NCBI RefSeq assembly: GCF_030656345.1
Contig: NZ_JAUSNR010000006.1
Coordinates: 62,001 to 126,000, forward strand
Origin: Pseudotabrizicola sp.
GTDB taxonomy: Bacteria; Pseudomonadota; Alphaproteobacteria; Rhodobacterales; Rhodobacteraceae
Direction: 5' to 3'
DNA length: 64,000 nt
In this document: piece after piece, positions 33,007-42,374 of the stretch
Layout: each line of letters opens with the position of its first letter
Numbering within the stretch: position 1 is the stretch's first letter
The notes under the pieces: generated by a model
Databases searched by the model: none
What the model was told of the DNA's origin: nothing
Seen by the model: only the letters and a program-made list of their open reading frames with translations
Program-made: the position numbers and the translations under genes

Positions 33007-34257
33007 TCAGCCCAGTGTCACCAGCGCGTGCCGCTTTTTCCCTGCCGTCAGTTTCAGCGGTTCGGCCAGATCGCCCGCGCCGAAGCGGCGGCCGCTGTCG
33101 GTTACGATGTCATCATTCACCCGCGCGCCACCTTCGGAGATCAGGCGCTTGGCATCCTTGCCACTGGCCGACAGACCCGCACGCACGAACAGCTGCACGA
33201 TGCCGATGCCATCCGCCATTTCCTCGGGCGTCAGCGCCACCGTGGGCAGATCGTCCCCGATGCCGCCTTTTTCAAACACTTCGCGCGCCGTCGCCTCGGC
33301 GGCCTGTGCGGCCTCAACCCCGTGCAGCAGGCTGGTCACCTCATTGGCGAGGATGACCTTGGCGGCGTTGATCTCGGACCCTTGCAGCGCGCCCAGACGC
33401 TCACACTCCTCCAGCGGCAATTCGGTGAACAGCTTGAGGAAGCGGCCGACGTCGGCATCGGTGGAATTGCGCCAGAACTGCCAGAATTCATAAGGCGACA
33501 GCATCGCGCCATTCAGCCAGACCGCACCATTCGCCGATTTGCCCATCTTGCGCCCGTCTGACGTGGTCAGGAGTGGCGTGGTCAACCCATACACCTCATG
33601 ATCCACCACCCGGCGGGTCAGGTCGACGCCGTTGACGATATTGCCCCATTGATCCGACCCGCCCATCTGCAACAGGCAGCCATAGCGGCGGTTGATTTCA
33701 AGAAAATCATAGGCTTGCAGGATCATGTAGTTGAATTCGAGGAAGGACAGCGATTGCTCGCGGTCCAGCCGCGACTTTACGCTGTCAAACGACAGCATCC
33801 GGTTCACGCTGAAATGCCGCCCGATGTCGCGCAGGAATTCGAGGTAGTTCAGATGGTCCAGCCATTCGGCATTGTTGAGCATGATGGCATCGGACGCACC
33901 GTCGCCATAGGAAAGGTAGCGGGCAAACACCTGCTGCATTCCGGCAATGTTCTCATCAATCTTTTCCGGCGTCAGCAAGGGCCGTTCCTCGGCGCGGAAG
34001 CTTGGGTCGCCCACCTTGGTGGTGCCGCCGCCCATCAGGGTGATCGGCTTGTGCCCGCATTTCTGCAACCAGCGCAGCACCATGATGTTCAGCAGGTGGC
34101 CCACATGCAAGGATGCCGCCGTCGCGTCATAGCCGATATAGGCCGGCACGACCCCCTTCAGAAACGCCTCGTCCAGCGCCTGATAATCCGTGCAATCGGC
34201 CAGAAAGCCACGGGTCATCATCACGCGCATGAAGTCTGATTTCGGATGGTAGGTCAT
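33007..34257 (-). CDS. tyrS: tyrosyl-tRNA synthetase
   Basis: 416 residues, the usual length. The class I signatures are HVGHLLNIM (HIGH motif, about 51) and KMGKSANG (KMSKS motif, about 239). Tyrosine-binding stretches are [16 protein letters not shown] and [26 protein letters not shown]. An S4 RNA-binding domain ends the chain ([19 protein letters not shown]). It charges tRNA-Tyr. The gene is divergent from anmK across 92 bases that include a triplicated motif. Confidence 0.97.
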   Translation of the reverse strand: MTYHPKSDFMRVMMTRGFLADCTDYQALDEAFLKGVVPAYIGYDATAASLHVGHLLNIMVLRWLQKCGHKPITLMGGGTTKVGDPSFRAEERPLLTPEKIDENIAGMQQVFARYLSYGDGASDAIMLNNAEWLDHLNYLEFLRDIGRHFSVNRMLSFDSVKSRLDREQSLSFLEFNYMILQAYDFLEINRRYGCLLQMGGSDQWGNIVNGVDLTRRVVDHEVYGLTTPLLTTSDGRKMGKSANGAVWLNGAMLSPYEFWQFWRNSTDADVGRFLKLFTELPLEECERLGALQGSEINAAKVILANEVTSLLHGVEAAQAAEATAREVFEKGGIGDDLPTVALTPEEMADGIGIVQLFVRAGLSASGKDAKRLISEGGARVNDDIVTDSGRRFGAGDLAEPLKLTAGKKRHALVTLG

Positions 34258-34301
34258 ATCGTCCTCGTGTCATAGACTGTGGGGGGTATAGCGGCGGCCA
34301 A

Positions 34302-34352
34302 GGGGCTTGGAAAGATGGCGGGGCTTGGAAAGATGGGGGGCTTGGAAAGATG
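34302..34352. repeat. three tandem copies of GGGGCTTGGAAAGATG before anmK
   Basis: GGGGCTTGGAAAGATG begins at 34302, 34320 and 34337 (spacings 18 and 17). The third copy contains the anmK ATG at 34350, and each copy carries a GGAAAG next to an ATG. Confidence 0.9.
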
Positions 34353-35444
34353 CGACAATCGGAACCGGTCTGGGCCTTGGGGGCAATGTCGGGCACCTCG
34401 CTGGACGGGGTGGATGCGGCGATGGTGCTGACCGACGGGCACAGCATTGCGGAATTCGGCCCCGATGCCTACCGCGCCTATACGTCTGACGAACGCGCGG
34501 TGATCCGCGATGCCTTTGGCCGCTGGCCGGGGGATGCGCAGGTGGCCGCGGCGGCAGATGTGGTGGAAACCGCCCATGCGCAGGTGCTGTCGCGGTTTTC
34601 CGGGGCCGATGTCGTGGGGTTCCACGGCCAGACGCTGGCGCATGAGCCCGCCGGTCGCGGCACGCATCAGGCGGGCAACGGGGCCTTGCTGGCGCAGGTG
34701 CTGGGCGTGCCTGTGGTCTGGGATTTCCGCAGTACCGATGTGCAGATGGGCGGGCAGGGCGCGCCGCTGGCCCCGTTCTTCCACCACGCCTGCGCCCGTT
34801 TTGCCGGGCTGGACGCGCCGGTGGCGTTTCTGAACCTTGGCGGGGTGGGCAACCTGACATGGGTGGACCCGAGGGTCGAGCGGCCCGAGGATGCGGGCGC
34901 GCTGCTGGCCTTTGACACCGGGCCTGCCAATGCGCCGGTGAACGATCTGATGCTGGCGCGGCGCGGGCTGGCGCAGGATGTGGGGGGCGAGTTGGCGGCT
35001 TCGGGCACGGTGGAGGAAGCGGTGGTCACGGCCTTCCTGTCCCACCCCTATTTCTTCAAAATGCCGCCGAAGTCACTGGACAGGAATGATTTTCCGGCGC
35101 TGCTGCCCGCAGTGGCGCATCTGCCCGACGCCGATGCCGCCGCCACGCTGGTCGCCTGTGCCGCTGCCGCAGTCGCGCGCGGGGCCGAGCATTTTGCGCA
35201 ACCCGTATCGCGTGTGCTGGTCTGCGGCGGCGGGCGGCACAATGCGGCGCTGATGGCGGCGCTGGCTGCGCGTCTGGGCGTAACGGTGGACCCGGTCGAG
35301 GCGATCGGGTTGAACGGCGACATGCTGGAGGCGCAGGCCTTTGCCTATCTGGCCGTGCGGGTGATGCGCGGCCTGCCGACATCGGGCCCCGCCACCACCG
35401 GGGTTCGTGCGGCGGTGGGGGGCGGGCAGATCAGCCGGCCCTAG
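34350..35444 (+). CDS. anmK: anhydro-N-acetylmuramic acid kinase
   Basis: 364 residues. Hallmarks are [16 protein letters not shown] at the start (phosphate loop), [47 protein letters not shown] and [14 protein letters not shown], then [14 protein letters not shown]. The enzyme phosphorylates and opens 1,6-anhydro-MurNAc recovered from cell-wall turnover, giving MurNAc-6-P for reuse. The start is read from the third copy of a tandem repeat. GlmS and GlmU a little downstream act in the same amino-sugar supply. Confidence 0.95.
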   Translation: MRQSEPVWALGAMSGTSLDGVDAAMVLTDGHSIAEFGPDAYRAYTSDERAVIRDAFGRWPGDAQVAAAADVVETAHAQVLSRFSGADVVGFHGQTLAHEPAGRGTHQAGNGALLAQVLGVPVVWDFRSTDVQMGGQGAPLAPFFHHACARFAGLDAPVAFLNLGGVGNLTWVDPRVERPEDAGALLAFDTGPANAPVNDLMLARRGLAQDVGGELAASGTVEEAVVTAFLSHPYFFKMPPKSLDRNDFPALLPAVAHLPDADAAATLVACAAAAVARGAEHFAQPVSRVLVCGGGRHNAALMAALAARLGVTVDPVEAIGLNGDMLEAQAFAYLAVRVMRGLPTSGPATTGVRAAVGGGQISRP

Positions 35445-35448
35445 CCTT

Positions 35449-36159
35449 TCAGTCTTCGGTCAGCGGCAGGTCGGGCAGGCGGCGCGCAGCCTCTTTGCGG
35501 GCAAAGGTTTTCAGCCCCAGACCGGGGCCATCCATGAACTCGGCTGCGCGGGCGGGGTCATGCTTGGCCAATGTGTCGATCCAGTCGGCAATCGCCTTCT
35601 GGATGAACCAGTTGCGGTCTCGCACCAGATGTTCGGCCCAGATCAGCCCGGTTTCGCGGATGTCGTAATCGGCGTCTTTGAGGTTGTTCATCTTGGCCCA
35701 GGGCAGCAGCATCATCAGGCTGGCGCGCCGCACCCAGTGGTTCGGGCTGTCCACCCACTCTTCCAAATCGGCGATCCGGTCCGGGTCCGCCATCAGCCGC
35801 TTTTGCCCGGCAGTCGTCACCAGATCGGCCAGTGCCCAGACGTCAAGCTCCGGCACCCACATGCAGATCACCGTCCACGCCCGGTTGTCAGGGCGCAGGC
35901 GCGCTTGCGTCAGCAATTTCGTGGCGGCAACCCGTGCATCATGCACATTGGTGTTCCACAAACCTTCGGCCAGCGACACCCGCGCTTCGACCGACAGATC
36001 GGCGCGCCATTGCGTGGCGTGTTCATCGATCTGCGCCGGGGTCAGGCCCAGATAGCGGCGGGCGGAGTCTGCGGGGGCCTTGTGGTAGTCGGCAGCCTCG
36101 GCGGCTTTGGCCGGGTCCGACAATGCCTCAAGGATTTCAAGCGCCTGATAGGGGGTCAT
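35449..36159 (-). CDS. AlkD-like HEAT-repeat DNA alkylation repair protein
   Basis: 236 residues, all-helical, matching the AlkC/AlkD family of HEAT-repeat DNA glycosylases: VSLAEGLWNTNVHDARVAATKLL, WVPELDVWALADLV and WVDSPNHWVRRASLMMLLPWAK, where AlkD keeps its tryptophan- and arginine-rich DNA groove. AlkD removes bulky or cationic alkylated bases. The start overlaps the glmS stop by 4 bases (ATGA), so it is translationally coupled to amino-sugar synthesis, which is an odd pairing. Confidence 0.8.
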   Translation of the reverse strand: MTPYQALEILEALSDPAKAAEAADYHKAPADSARRYLGLTPAQIDEHATQWRADLSVEARVSLAEGLWNTNVHDARVAATKLLTQARLRPDNRAWTVICMWVPELDVWALADLVTTAGQKRLMADPDRIADLEEWVDSPNHWVRRASLMMLLPWAKMNNLKDADYDIRETGLIWAEHLVRDRNWFIQKAIADWIDTLAKHDPARAAEFMDGPGLGLKTFARKEAARRLPDLPLTED

Positions 36160-37991
36160 TCGACAGTCACCGATTTGGCCAGATTGCGCGGTTGGTCCAC
36201 ATCGGTCCCCTTGGCAATGGCGGTGTGATAGGCCAGCAGTTGCGCTGGAATGGCATAGAGGATCGGGGCAAAGATCGGGTCGACGGCGGGCATGGTCAGT
36301 GTGGCCCAGGTGCCGGGACCAGCCTCGGCCAGACCGGCGGCATCCGAGATCAGCAGCACCTTGCCGTGCCGCGCCATCACCTCTTGCATGTTTGACACGG
36401 TCTTGTCGAACAAAGCGTCGCGCGGGGCCAGAACGATGACCGGCACCTGCGCGTCGATCAACGCGATGGGGCCGTGTTTCAGCTCACCCGACGCATAACC
36501 TTCGGCGTGGATGTAGCTGATTTCCTTGAGCTTCAGCGCGCCTTCCAGCGCCATCGGATACATCGGGCCGCGGCCCAGAAACAGGATATCCTGCGCGCGG
36601 GCCAGTTCCTCGGCCAGCTTGGCAATCTCGCCCGACTGGCCAAGCGCGTGGTTCATCAGCCCCGGCAGCGCATGGAGCGCCGCCAGATGCCCGGCCAAGG
36701 CGGCGCTGTCCAGCCGCCCCCGGTCCACCCCAGCCTTGAGCGCCATCACCGCCAGCACCATCAACTGCGAGGTGAAGGCCTTGGTCGAGGCCACCCCCAC
36801 CTCGACCCCCGCCATGATCGGCAGGGTCAGGTCAGATTCGCGCGCGATGGACGAGGTGGGCACGTTGACGACCGAGACGACCTTGGCCACCTTTTCTTTC
36901 GCATAGCGCAGGGCGGCGAGGGTATCTGCCGTTTCCCCCGACTGGCTGACGAAGACCGCCCATTGATTGGGGGAAAGCGGCGGTTCGCGGTAGCGGAATT
37001 CCGATGCGATATCGATGTCGCAGGGCAGGCCCGCCAACGCCTCGAACCAATATTTCGCGACGTGGCAGGCATAGGATGCGGTGCCGCAGGCAACCAGCAC
37101 CAAACGGTCAACGCCGGTGAAATCCACGCCCGCTGGCAGGTGTAGGGCGGGGTTCACCCCGCCATCCGACCCGCCTTGCGAATAATGGCGCAGCCCGTCG
37201 GCCAGCACCACCGGCTGTTCAGCAATTTCCTTGGCCATGAAATGCTTGTAACCGGCCTTTTCGATCCGCGTGGCATCAATCTGGATGCGGGTCTCGGCCC
37301 GGTTGGCGCGGCGGTCGTGATCATCAAAGATCTCGGCCCCCTTGCGGGTGATCACCGCCCAGTCGCCTTCCTCCAGATAGGTGATGCGGTCGGTCATCGG
37401 GGCCAGTGCGATGGCGTCCGACCCCACAAACATCTCGCCGTCTCCATGGCCGATGGCGAGCGGGCTGCCCTTGCGCGCGGCGATCAGCAGGTCGTCTTCG
37501 CCGTCGAACAGAAAGCACAGCGCAAAGGCGCCGTGCAGGCGCTTCACAGTCTGGCGTGCAGCCTCTGCCGGGGTGGCCCCGCCGTCCATCGCCTGCCGCA
37601 CCAGCAGCGCCACGGTTTCGGTATCGGTCTGGCTTTCCTGCGCGTAGCCCGCCGTCGCCAGCTCTGCGCGCAGCTCGCGGAAGTTTTCGATGATGCCGTT
37701 ATGCACCACCGCCACCGGCCCGGCCTTGTGTGGGTGCGCGTTCACCACCGTGGCGGCACCATGCGTGGCCCAGCGGGTGTGGCCGATACCCGCCTTGCCC
37801 GCGAGCGGTTCATGCACCAGCAGGTCCGACAGGTTCACCAGTTTGCCCACCGCGCGGCGCCGGTCCAGCTGCCCGTGGTTCACCGTGGCGATGCCCGCGG
37901 AATCGTAGCCGCGATATTCCAGCCGCTTGAGCGCTTCGACCAGCAGGGGGGCAACCTCGTGATCGCCCAGAACGCCGACAATTCCACACAT
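36156..37991 (-). CDS. glmS: glutamine-fructose-6-phosphate aminotransferase
   Basis: 611 residues. The glutaminase domain begins MCGIVGVLGD, so Cys2 becomes the N-terminal nucleophile, and GYDSAGIA and HTRWATHGA follow. Two SIS sugar isomerase domains follow (LVACGTASYACHVAKYWFE near residue 303; ILFLGRGPMYPMALEGALKLKEISYIHAEGY near 465), and the end is NLAKSVTVE. It makes glucosamine-6-phosphate from fructose-6-phosphate and glutamine. It sits between glmU (4 bases upstream) and the alkD-like gene. A dispersed 22-base repeat lies inside the linker between the glutaminase and isomerase parts (about residues 277-284). Confidence 0.96.
   Translation of the reverse strand: MCGIVGVLGDHEVAPLLVEALKRLEYRGYDSAGIATVNHGQLDRRRAVGKLVNLSDLLVHEPLAGKAGIGHTRWATHGAATVVNAHPHKAGPVAVVHNGIIENFRELRAELATAGYAQESQTDTETVALLVRQAMDGGATPAEAARQTVKRLHGAFALCFLFDGEDDLLIAARKGSPLAIGHGDGEMFVGSDAIALAPMTDRITYLEEGDWAVITRKGAEIFDDHDRRANRAETRIQIDATRIEKAGYKHFMAKEIAEQPVVLADGLRHYSQGGSDGGVNPALHLPAGVDFTGVDRLVLVACGTASYACHVAKYWFEALAGLPCDIDIASEFRYREPPLSPNQWAVFVSQSGETADTLAALRYAKEKVAKVVSVVNVPTSSIARESDLTLPIMAGVEVGVASTKAFTSQLMVLAVMALKAGVDRGRLDSAALAGHLAALHALPGLMNHALGQSGEIAKLAEELARAQDILFLGRGPMYPMALEGALKLKEISYIHAEGYASGELKHGPIALIDAQVPVIVLAPRDALFDKTVSNMQEVMARHGKVLLISDAAGLAEAGPGTWATLTMPAVDPIFAPILYAIPAQLLAYHTAIAKGTDVDQPRNLAKSVTVE
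37142..37163 (+). repeat. 22-base GC-rich palindromic repeat, copy 2 (inside glmS)
   Basis: GTAGGGCGGGGTTCACCCCG plus CC lies within the glmS coding sequence and encodes about GGVNPALH on the minus strand. It is identical, inverted, to 22035-22056. The reading frame stays open through it. Confidence 0.9.
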
Positions 37992-37995
37992 GGGG

Positions 37996-39345
37996 TTATC
38001 CTTTGGCCTTTGCGGCCTTGATGGCGCGCAGACGCGCGAACAGTTTGGTTGCCAGCCCGGGTTTGGTCAGCTGTCGCGCGCGGCCAATGGCGAGCGCCTC
38101 GGCCGGCACATCTTCGGTGATCACGGAACCAGAGGCGGTCATCGCATGGTCGCCCACGGTGACCGGGGCCACCAGCATGGTATCCGACCCGATGAAGGCG
38201 TTTTTGCCGATCCGCGTGCGATGCTTCATCACGCCATCATAATTGCAGGTGACGGTGCCCGCGCCGATATTGGTATGCTCACCGATATCCGCGTCGCCGA
38301 TATAGGTCAGGTGGCCAACCTTGACGCCTTCATCCAGAATGGCGTTCTTGATTTCCACGAAATTGCCGACATGCACATCCTCGGCCAGTTCCGCCCCCGG
38401 GCGCAGGCGGGCAAAGGGGCCGACGGTGGCGCCGCGGCTGACGTGGCAGCCTTCCAGATGGCAGAAGGCTTTGATCTCGGCCCCGGATTCCACGGTGACA
38501 CCGGGGCCGAAGATCACATTCGGCCCGATGGTGGCATCGCGGCCCACCACGGTATCCAGCGCGAAGAACACGGTTTCGGGTGCTGTCAGGGTGACGCCGT
38601 TTTCCAGCGCCTCTGCGCGGGCACGGATCTGGAACGCGCGTTCGGCATCCGCCAGTTGCGCGCGGGTGTTCACGCCCAGCGTCTCCGCCTCGTCGCAGAT
38701 CACCACACCGGCGGACAGGCCACGCGCCCGCGCCAGTTCCGGCAGATCGGTCAGGTAGTATTCCCCCGCCGCATTGGCATTGCCCACTTGGCCCACAAGG
38801 TCGAACATCAGCTTGGCATCGGCGCAGATCACACCGGAATTGCAAAGGGTTATCGCGCGTTCCTCATCTGACGCATCCTTGTATTCGACGATCTTCAGCA
38901 GGCTCTCCCCCTCAGCCACCAACCGGCCATAGCGCCCCGGATCGGCGGCGTGAAAGCCCAGCACCACCACCGCATGGCGGGCGCGGGCGGCCTGCATCGC
39001 TTCCAGCGTCTCAGCCCGCACCAGCGGCGTGTCGCCGTAGAGCACGATCACATCGCCCGAGGCATCGGCCAGCAAGGGTGCAGCCTGTGCCACCGCGTGG
39101 GCGGTGCCGTTCTGTTCGGCCTGCACCACGGTCAGCGCGTCTTCGTCATAGGCCAGCGTGGCGCGGGTGACCGCATCGGCACCATGCCCGGTGACCACGA
39201 CCACCCGTTCAGGATCGAGCGCACGGCCGGCCTGCATGGCATGGTGCAACAGGGGGCTGCCTGCCACATGGTGCAGCACCTTGGGCAGGTCGGAGTTCAT
39301 CCGCGTGCCCTGACCTGCTGCCAGAATGACCAAGGATACCGGCAT
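37996..39345 (-). CDS. glmU: bifunctional UDP-N-acetylglucosamine pyrophosphorylase / glucosamine-1-phosphate N-acetyltransferase
   Basis: 449 residues. The uridylyltransferase domain begins with LVILAAGQGTRMNSDLPKVLH, with VLYGDTPLV and a Lys-containing EYKDASDEE. The left-handed beta-helix acetyltransferase domain follows (hexapeptide repeats from about 245, for example TIGPNVIFGPGVTV and NIGAGTVTCNYDGVMKHRT). It makes UDP-GlcNAc from the product of GlmS via GlmM, which is not in the window. It leads glmU-glmS-alkD. Confidence 0.96.
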   Translation of the reverse strand: MPVSLVILAAGQGTRMNSDLPKVLHHVAGSPLLHHAMQAGRALDPERVVVVTGHGADAVTRATLAYDEDALTVVQAEQNGTAHAVAQAAPLLADASGDVIVLYGDTPLVRAETLEAMQAARARHAVVVLGFHAADPGRYGRLVAEGESLLKIVEYKDASDEERAITLCNSGVICADAKLMFDLVGQVGNANAAGEYYLTDLPELARARGLSAGVVICDEAETLGVNTRAQLADAERAFQIRARAEALENGVTLTAPETVFFALDTVVGRDATIGPNVIFGPGVTVESGAEIKAFCHLEGCHVSRGATVGPFARLRPGAELAEDVHVGNFVEIKNAILDEGVKVGHLTYIGDADIGEHTNIGAGTVTCNYDGVMKHRTRIGKNAFIGSDTMLVAPVTVGDHAMTASGSVITEDVPAEALAIGRARQLTKPGLATKLFARLRAIKAAKAKG

Positions 39346-39431
39346 AACGCCCCTTTCTTTCTTGTTGTCCCCGTTTTACCCATGGGGCCCCGGGCCGCAA
39401 GGCCTGTGTTCCTCACGCAAGGTTACAGTCT

Positions 39432-40091
39432 ATGCGCACTGTCGTTTTCGATCTGGACGGCACTCTGGCCGATACCAGCGGCGACCTTCTGGCCGCCGCC
39501 AATGCCTGCTTTGGCGGGCTTGGCCATGGTGCCCTGCTGGGGCCGGACGACACGCTGACCGCCTTTCACGGCGGGCGGGCGATGCTGCGGCTGGGGTTTT
39601 CGCGGCTGGGGGCGGTGGATGATGCGATGATCGACGCGCAATATCCGCTGCTGCTAGAGGCGTATGGGCAGGCAATCGCCGTGCACACAAAGCTGTATCC
39701 CGGCGCGGTAGAGGCGGTCGAGGCGTTGCGCAGCAAAGGCTTTGCGGTGTCGATCTGCACCAACAAGCCCGAAGGGCTGGCCGAAGAACTGTGCCTGCGG
39801 CTTGGCATCCGGGGGTTGTTCGGCGCGTTGATCGGGGCCGATACCCTGCCCACCTGCAAACCCGATGCCGCGCCCTATATCGCAGCGGTGCGGCAGGCGG
39901 GCGGCAACGTCAGCCGGTCGATGCTGGTGGGTGACACAGAGACCGACCGCAACACCGGGCTGGCCGCCGGGGTGCCTGTTGTGCTTGTCACCTTCGGCCC
40001 CGAAGGCCGCAGCATCGAACGCCTGCACCCCGAGGCGTTGCTGGATCATTTCGACGAATTGCCAGACCTTGCCGCGCGGCTGCTGGGCTGA
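39432..40091 (+). CDS. gph: HAD-family phosphoglycolate phosphatase-like hydrolase
   Basis: 219 residues. The HAD motif I is VFDLDGTLADT (nucleophile and acid-base Asp at the N-terminus), motif II is SICTNKP, motif III Lys is in TCKPDAAPY, and motif IV is LVGDTETDRNTGLAAG. The helical cap of Gph is present (residues about 18-85). It would dephosphorylate 2-phosphoglycolate formed by DNA repair or Rubisco. The family is broad, so another phosphate ester is possible. Confidence 0.85.
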   Translation: MRTVVFDLDGTLADTSGDLLAAANACFGGLGHGALLGPDDTLTAFHGGRAMLRLGFSRLGAVDDAMIDAQYPLLLEAYGQAIAVHTKLYPGAVEAVEALRSKGFAVSICTNKPEGLAEELCLRLGIRGLFGALIGADTLPTCKPDAAPYIAAVRQAGGNVSRSMLVGDTETDRNTGLAAGVPVVLVTFGPEGRSIERLHPEALLDHFDELPDLAARLLG

Positions 40092-40094
40092 CCC

Positions 40095-40439
40095 TCACCG
40101 CAAAAACGCGTTTCTGCACCAGCGGGCCGTGTCGTTGTATTCGGTCACCAGTTCGGCCGGGGTGCGGCTGGTCATGATCCGGTCAAACCGCTGCACCATC
40201 GCGCGGCGGCGCTGATCTTCGGTGCCGGGCACCTGATCAAGGATCACCAGCGCTGCGCGCTGCGCCGTGTCGCGGGTGTTGCGCGTAATTTCGCCCATGT
40301 CATACAGCGTGGAGGACACGATGAACAACATGGCCGAACAGTGCAGCGCCTGCGCCGCGCGCCCGTCGATGACCAGATCTGCCTGTGCCGGGGTGGCGAG
40401 GGACAGCGCCAGACAGGTGGCGATGCAGTATTGGCGCAT
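40095..40439 (-). CDS. small exported protein of unknown function
   Basis: 114 residues with a signal peptide (MRQYCIATCLALSLATPAQA). The mature part has two Cys (LHCSAML and ARWCRNAF) and is predicted helical. The ATG at 40439 has AGGAAG 5 bases upstream. It is convergent with gph, 3 bases away. I do not recognise the family; it is probably a periplasmic protein. An open frame continues upstream on the same strand but lacks coding character. Confidence 0.65.
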   Translation of the reverse strand: MRQYCIATCLALSLATPAQADLVIDGRAAQALHCSAMLFIVSSTLYDMGEITRNTRDTAQRAALVILDQVPGTEDQRRRAMVQRFDRIMTSRTPAELVTEYNDTARWCRNAFLR

Positions 40440-40505
40440 GGGGGCTTCCTTTTTCCTGAACCCCACCGTGCCACAGCCACACCCCCGCGCCAAGCCATTG
40501 ACGAC

Positions 40506-41762
40506 ATGGCGATTGCGCCCCATGTTCCCGGCATGGAACGCTTTACCGGCAGCTTCACCCAACAGGAACCCATTCCCGACGCGGGGATAGAGGCGGCCAT
40601 CGCCATCCTGCGCCACGGGCGGTTGCACCGCTATAACACCGCCCCCGATGAAACAGCGCAAACCGCCCTGCTGGAAGAGGAATTTGCCGCCTTTACCGGC
40701 GCGCGCTATTGCCTTGCGGTGGCGTCTGGCGGCTATGCGATGGCCACCGCCTTGCGCGCCTTGCAGGTGGCTCACGGGGAACCTGTGCTGACCAACGCCT
40801 TCACGCTGGCCCCTGTACCGGGGGCGATTGCCAGCATCGGCGCGCGCCCGGTGTTCATCGAAACCACGCCCGATCTGACAATCGATTTCACGCATCTTGA
40901 GGCGATGGCGCAGGCGACGGGTGCGCGGGTGCTGATGCTGTCGCATATGCGCGGGCATATCTGCGACATGGACCGGCTGATGGCGCTGTGTGCCCGCCTT
41001 GGCGTGCAGGTGATCGAGGATTGCGCCCATACCATGGGGGCCGCGTGGAACGGCGTGCCCTCGGGGCGGCACGGGGTGATCGGCTGCTATTCGACGCAGA
41101 CCTACAAGCACATGAACTCGGGCGAGGGCGGGTTTCTGGTGACCGACGATGCCGGTCTTGCCGCGCGGTCTGTGCTGCTGTCGGGCAGCTACATGCTCTA
41201 CGCCCGCCACCGCGCCGCCCCGCCGGCGGAGGTGTTCGAAGGGTTGCGGCTGGATGTGCCCAATATCTCGGGGCGGATGGACAATCTGCGCGCGGCGATC
41301 CTGCGGCCGCAGATTGCACTGCTGGAGGATCGTGCCGCGCGGTGGCTGGCGTTGTACCGCGGGCTGGAACAGGGGCTGGACCAGACCAACGGGCTGCGCC
41401 TGATCCCGCGCCCGGTGGCCGAACGCTTTGTGCCGTCAAGTTTCCAGTTCACCCTGCCGGGGTGGGAGCCTGCGCGGGTGGCGTCGCTGGTCGCGCGCTG
41501 TGCAGCGCGGGGGGTAGAGCTGAAATGGTTCGGCGCGCCGGACCCCGTGGCCTTTACCAGCCGCTACGATCATTGGCAGTACGCCGACCCCCAGCCCCTG
41601 CCGCAGACCGATGCGGTGCTGGCCGGGCTGATCGACATGCGCCTGCCGCTGACCTTCACCGCCGCAGATGCAGCGCTGATCGCGCGGATCATCCGGTCAG
41701 AGGTGCTGCGCGTGGGGCAGGGTGAGGTTGCCCCGGTTGCGGCGCTGCCCTTGGGCGACTGA
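40506..41762 (+). CDS. DegT/DnrJ/EryC1/StrS-type aminotransferase
   Basis: 418 residues (or 409 from the ATG at 40533; neither start has a clear ribosome site). It has the aspartate-aminotransferase fold of the sugar aminotransferase family: VASGGYAMATALRAL for the cofactor phosphate, VIEDCAHTMGAAWNG with the PLP-ring Asp, and STQTYKHMNSGEGGFLVT with the PLP-binding Lys. These enzymes aminate keto-sugars for polysaccharides or antibiotics. It stands alone here, with no sugar-nucleotide gene next to it, so the substrate is unknown. Confidence 0.82.
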   Translation: MAIAPHVPGMERFTGSFTQQEPIPDAGIEAAIAILRHGRLHRYNTAPDETAQTALLEEEFAAFTGARYCLAVASGGYAMATALRALQVAHGEPVLTNAFTLAPVPGAIASIGARPVFIETTPDLTIDFTHLEAMAQATGARVLMLSHMRGHICDMDRLMALCARLGVQVIEDCAHTMGAAWNGVPSGRHGVIGCYSTQTYKHMNSGEGGFLVTDDAGLAARSVLLSGSYMLYARHRAAPPAEVFEGLRLDVPNISGRMDNLRAAILRPQIALLEDRAARWLALYRGLEQGLDQTNGLRLIPRPVAERFVPSSFQFTLPGWEPARVASLVARCAARGVELKWFGAPDPVAFTSRYDHWQYADPQPLPQTDAVLAGLIDMRLPLTFTAADAALIARIIRSEVLRVGQGEVAPVAALPLGD

Positions 41763-41825
41763 CGGGCTGTGCCCGGCGGGGAAACGATTAACCTTTCGAT
41801 TCGTGTGCCGCAGTGCAGCAAGCAA

Positions 41826-41856
41826 TTGGAACTGCAAGCCATGCAGTCTGTATAGT
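41826..41856 (+). promoter_or_regulatory. candidate promoter for the nuo operon
   Basis: TTGGAA (41826-41831) and TATAGT (41851-41856, preceded by TG) are fair -35 and -10 matches but 19 bases apart, slightly too far. They lie about 150 bases before nuoA in a 246-base gap that has no gene. Confidence 0.3.
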
Positions 41857-42008
41857 TTTTCAGATGCGACGAATTTCACCCTGCATTGTTGCCGTATTTC
41901 GGTGCCCTGTCCGTTGACCCCGCTGGGGGACCAGAGTAAACGAAGACCAAGAGTGCAAGCGGGTCGCCAGCATCCGCAGCTCGCAGTCGCCAGCCGAAGG
42001 AGCATCTC

Positions 42009-42374
42009 GTGGACGCACTTCTCCGAGAGTATTTTCCCATTATCGTTCTGCTCGCCCTTGCCATCGGTCTGGGGCTTGTTCTGCTTCTGGCCGCTGCGCT
42101 GCTTGCCGTGCGCAATCCGGACCCGGAAAAGGTGTCGGCCTATGAATGCGGGTTCAACGCTTTTGACGATGCGCGGATGAAATTTGATGTGCGGTTTTAC
42201 CTCGTGTCAATCTTGTTCATCATCTTTGATCTGGAAGTCGCGTTCCTGTTCCCCTGGGCGGTCGCCTTTGGGGAAATCAGCATGACCGCGTTCTGGTCGA
42301 TGATGGTGTTTCTGGGCGTGCTGACGGTGGGCTTTGCCTATGAATGGAAGAAGGGGGCCTTGGAATGGGAGTGA
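42009..42374 (+). CDS. nuoA: NADH-quinone oxidoreductase subunit A
   Basis: 121 residues with three membrane helices and the conserved acidic loop [25 protein letters not shown], which includes the Cys that is exposed or buried during complex I activity changes. It starts with GTG at 42009 with AAGGAG 6 bases upstream. It is the first gene of the operon; its end overlaps the preferred nuoB start by 10 bases. Confidence 0.95.
   Translation: MDALLREYFPIIVLLALAIGLGLVLLLAAALLAVRNPDPEKVSAYECGFNAFDDARMKFDVRFYLVSILFIIFDLEVAFLFPWAVAFGEISMTAFWSMMVFLGVLTVGFAYEWKKGALEWE

Noticed and set aside
34302..34352. Short CRISPR-like repeat
   Set aside because: The copies are directly adjacent without spacers, only 16-18 bases long, and no cas gene is present.
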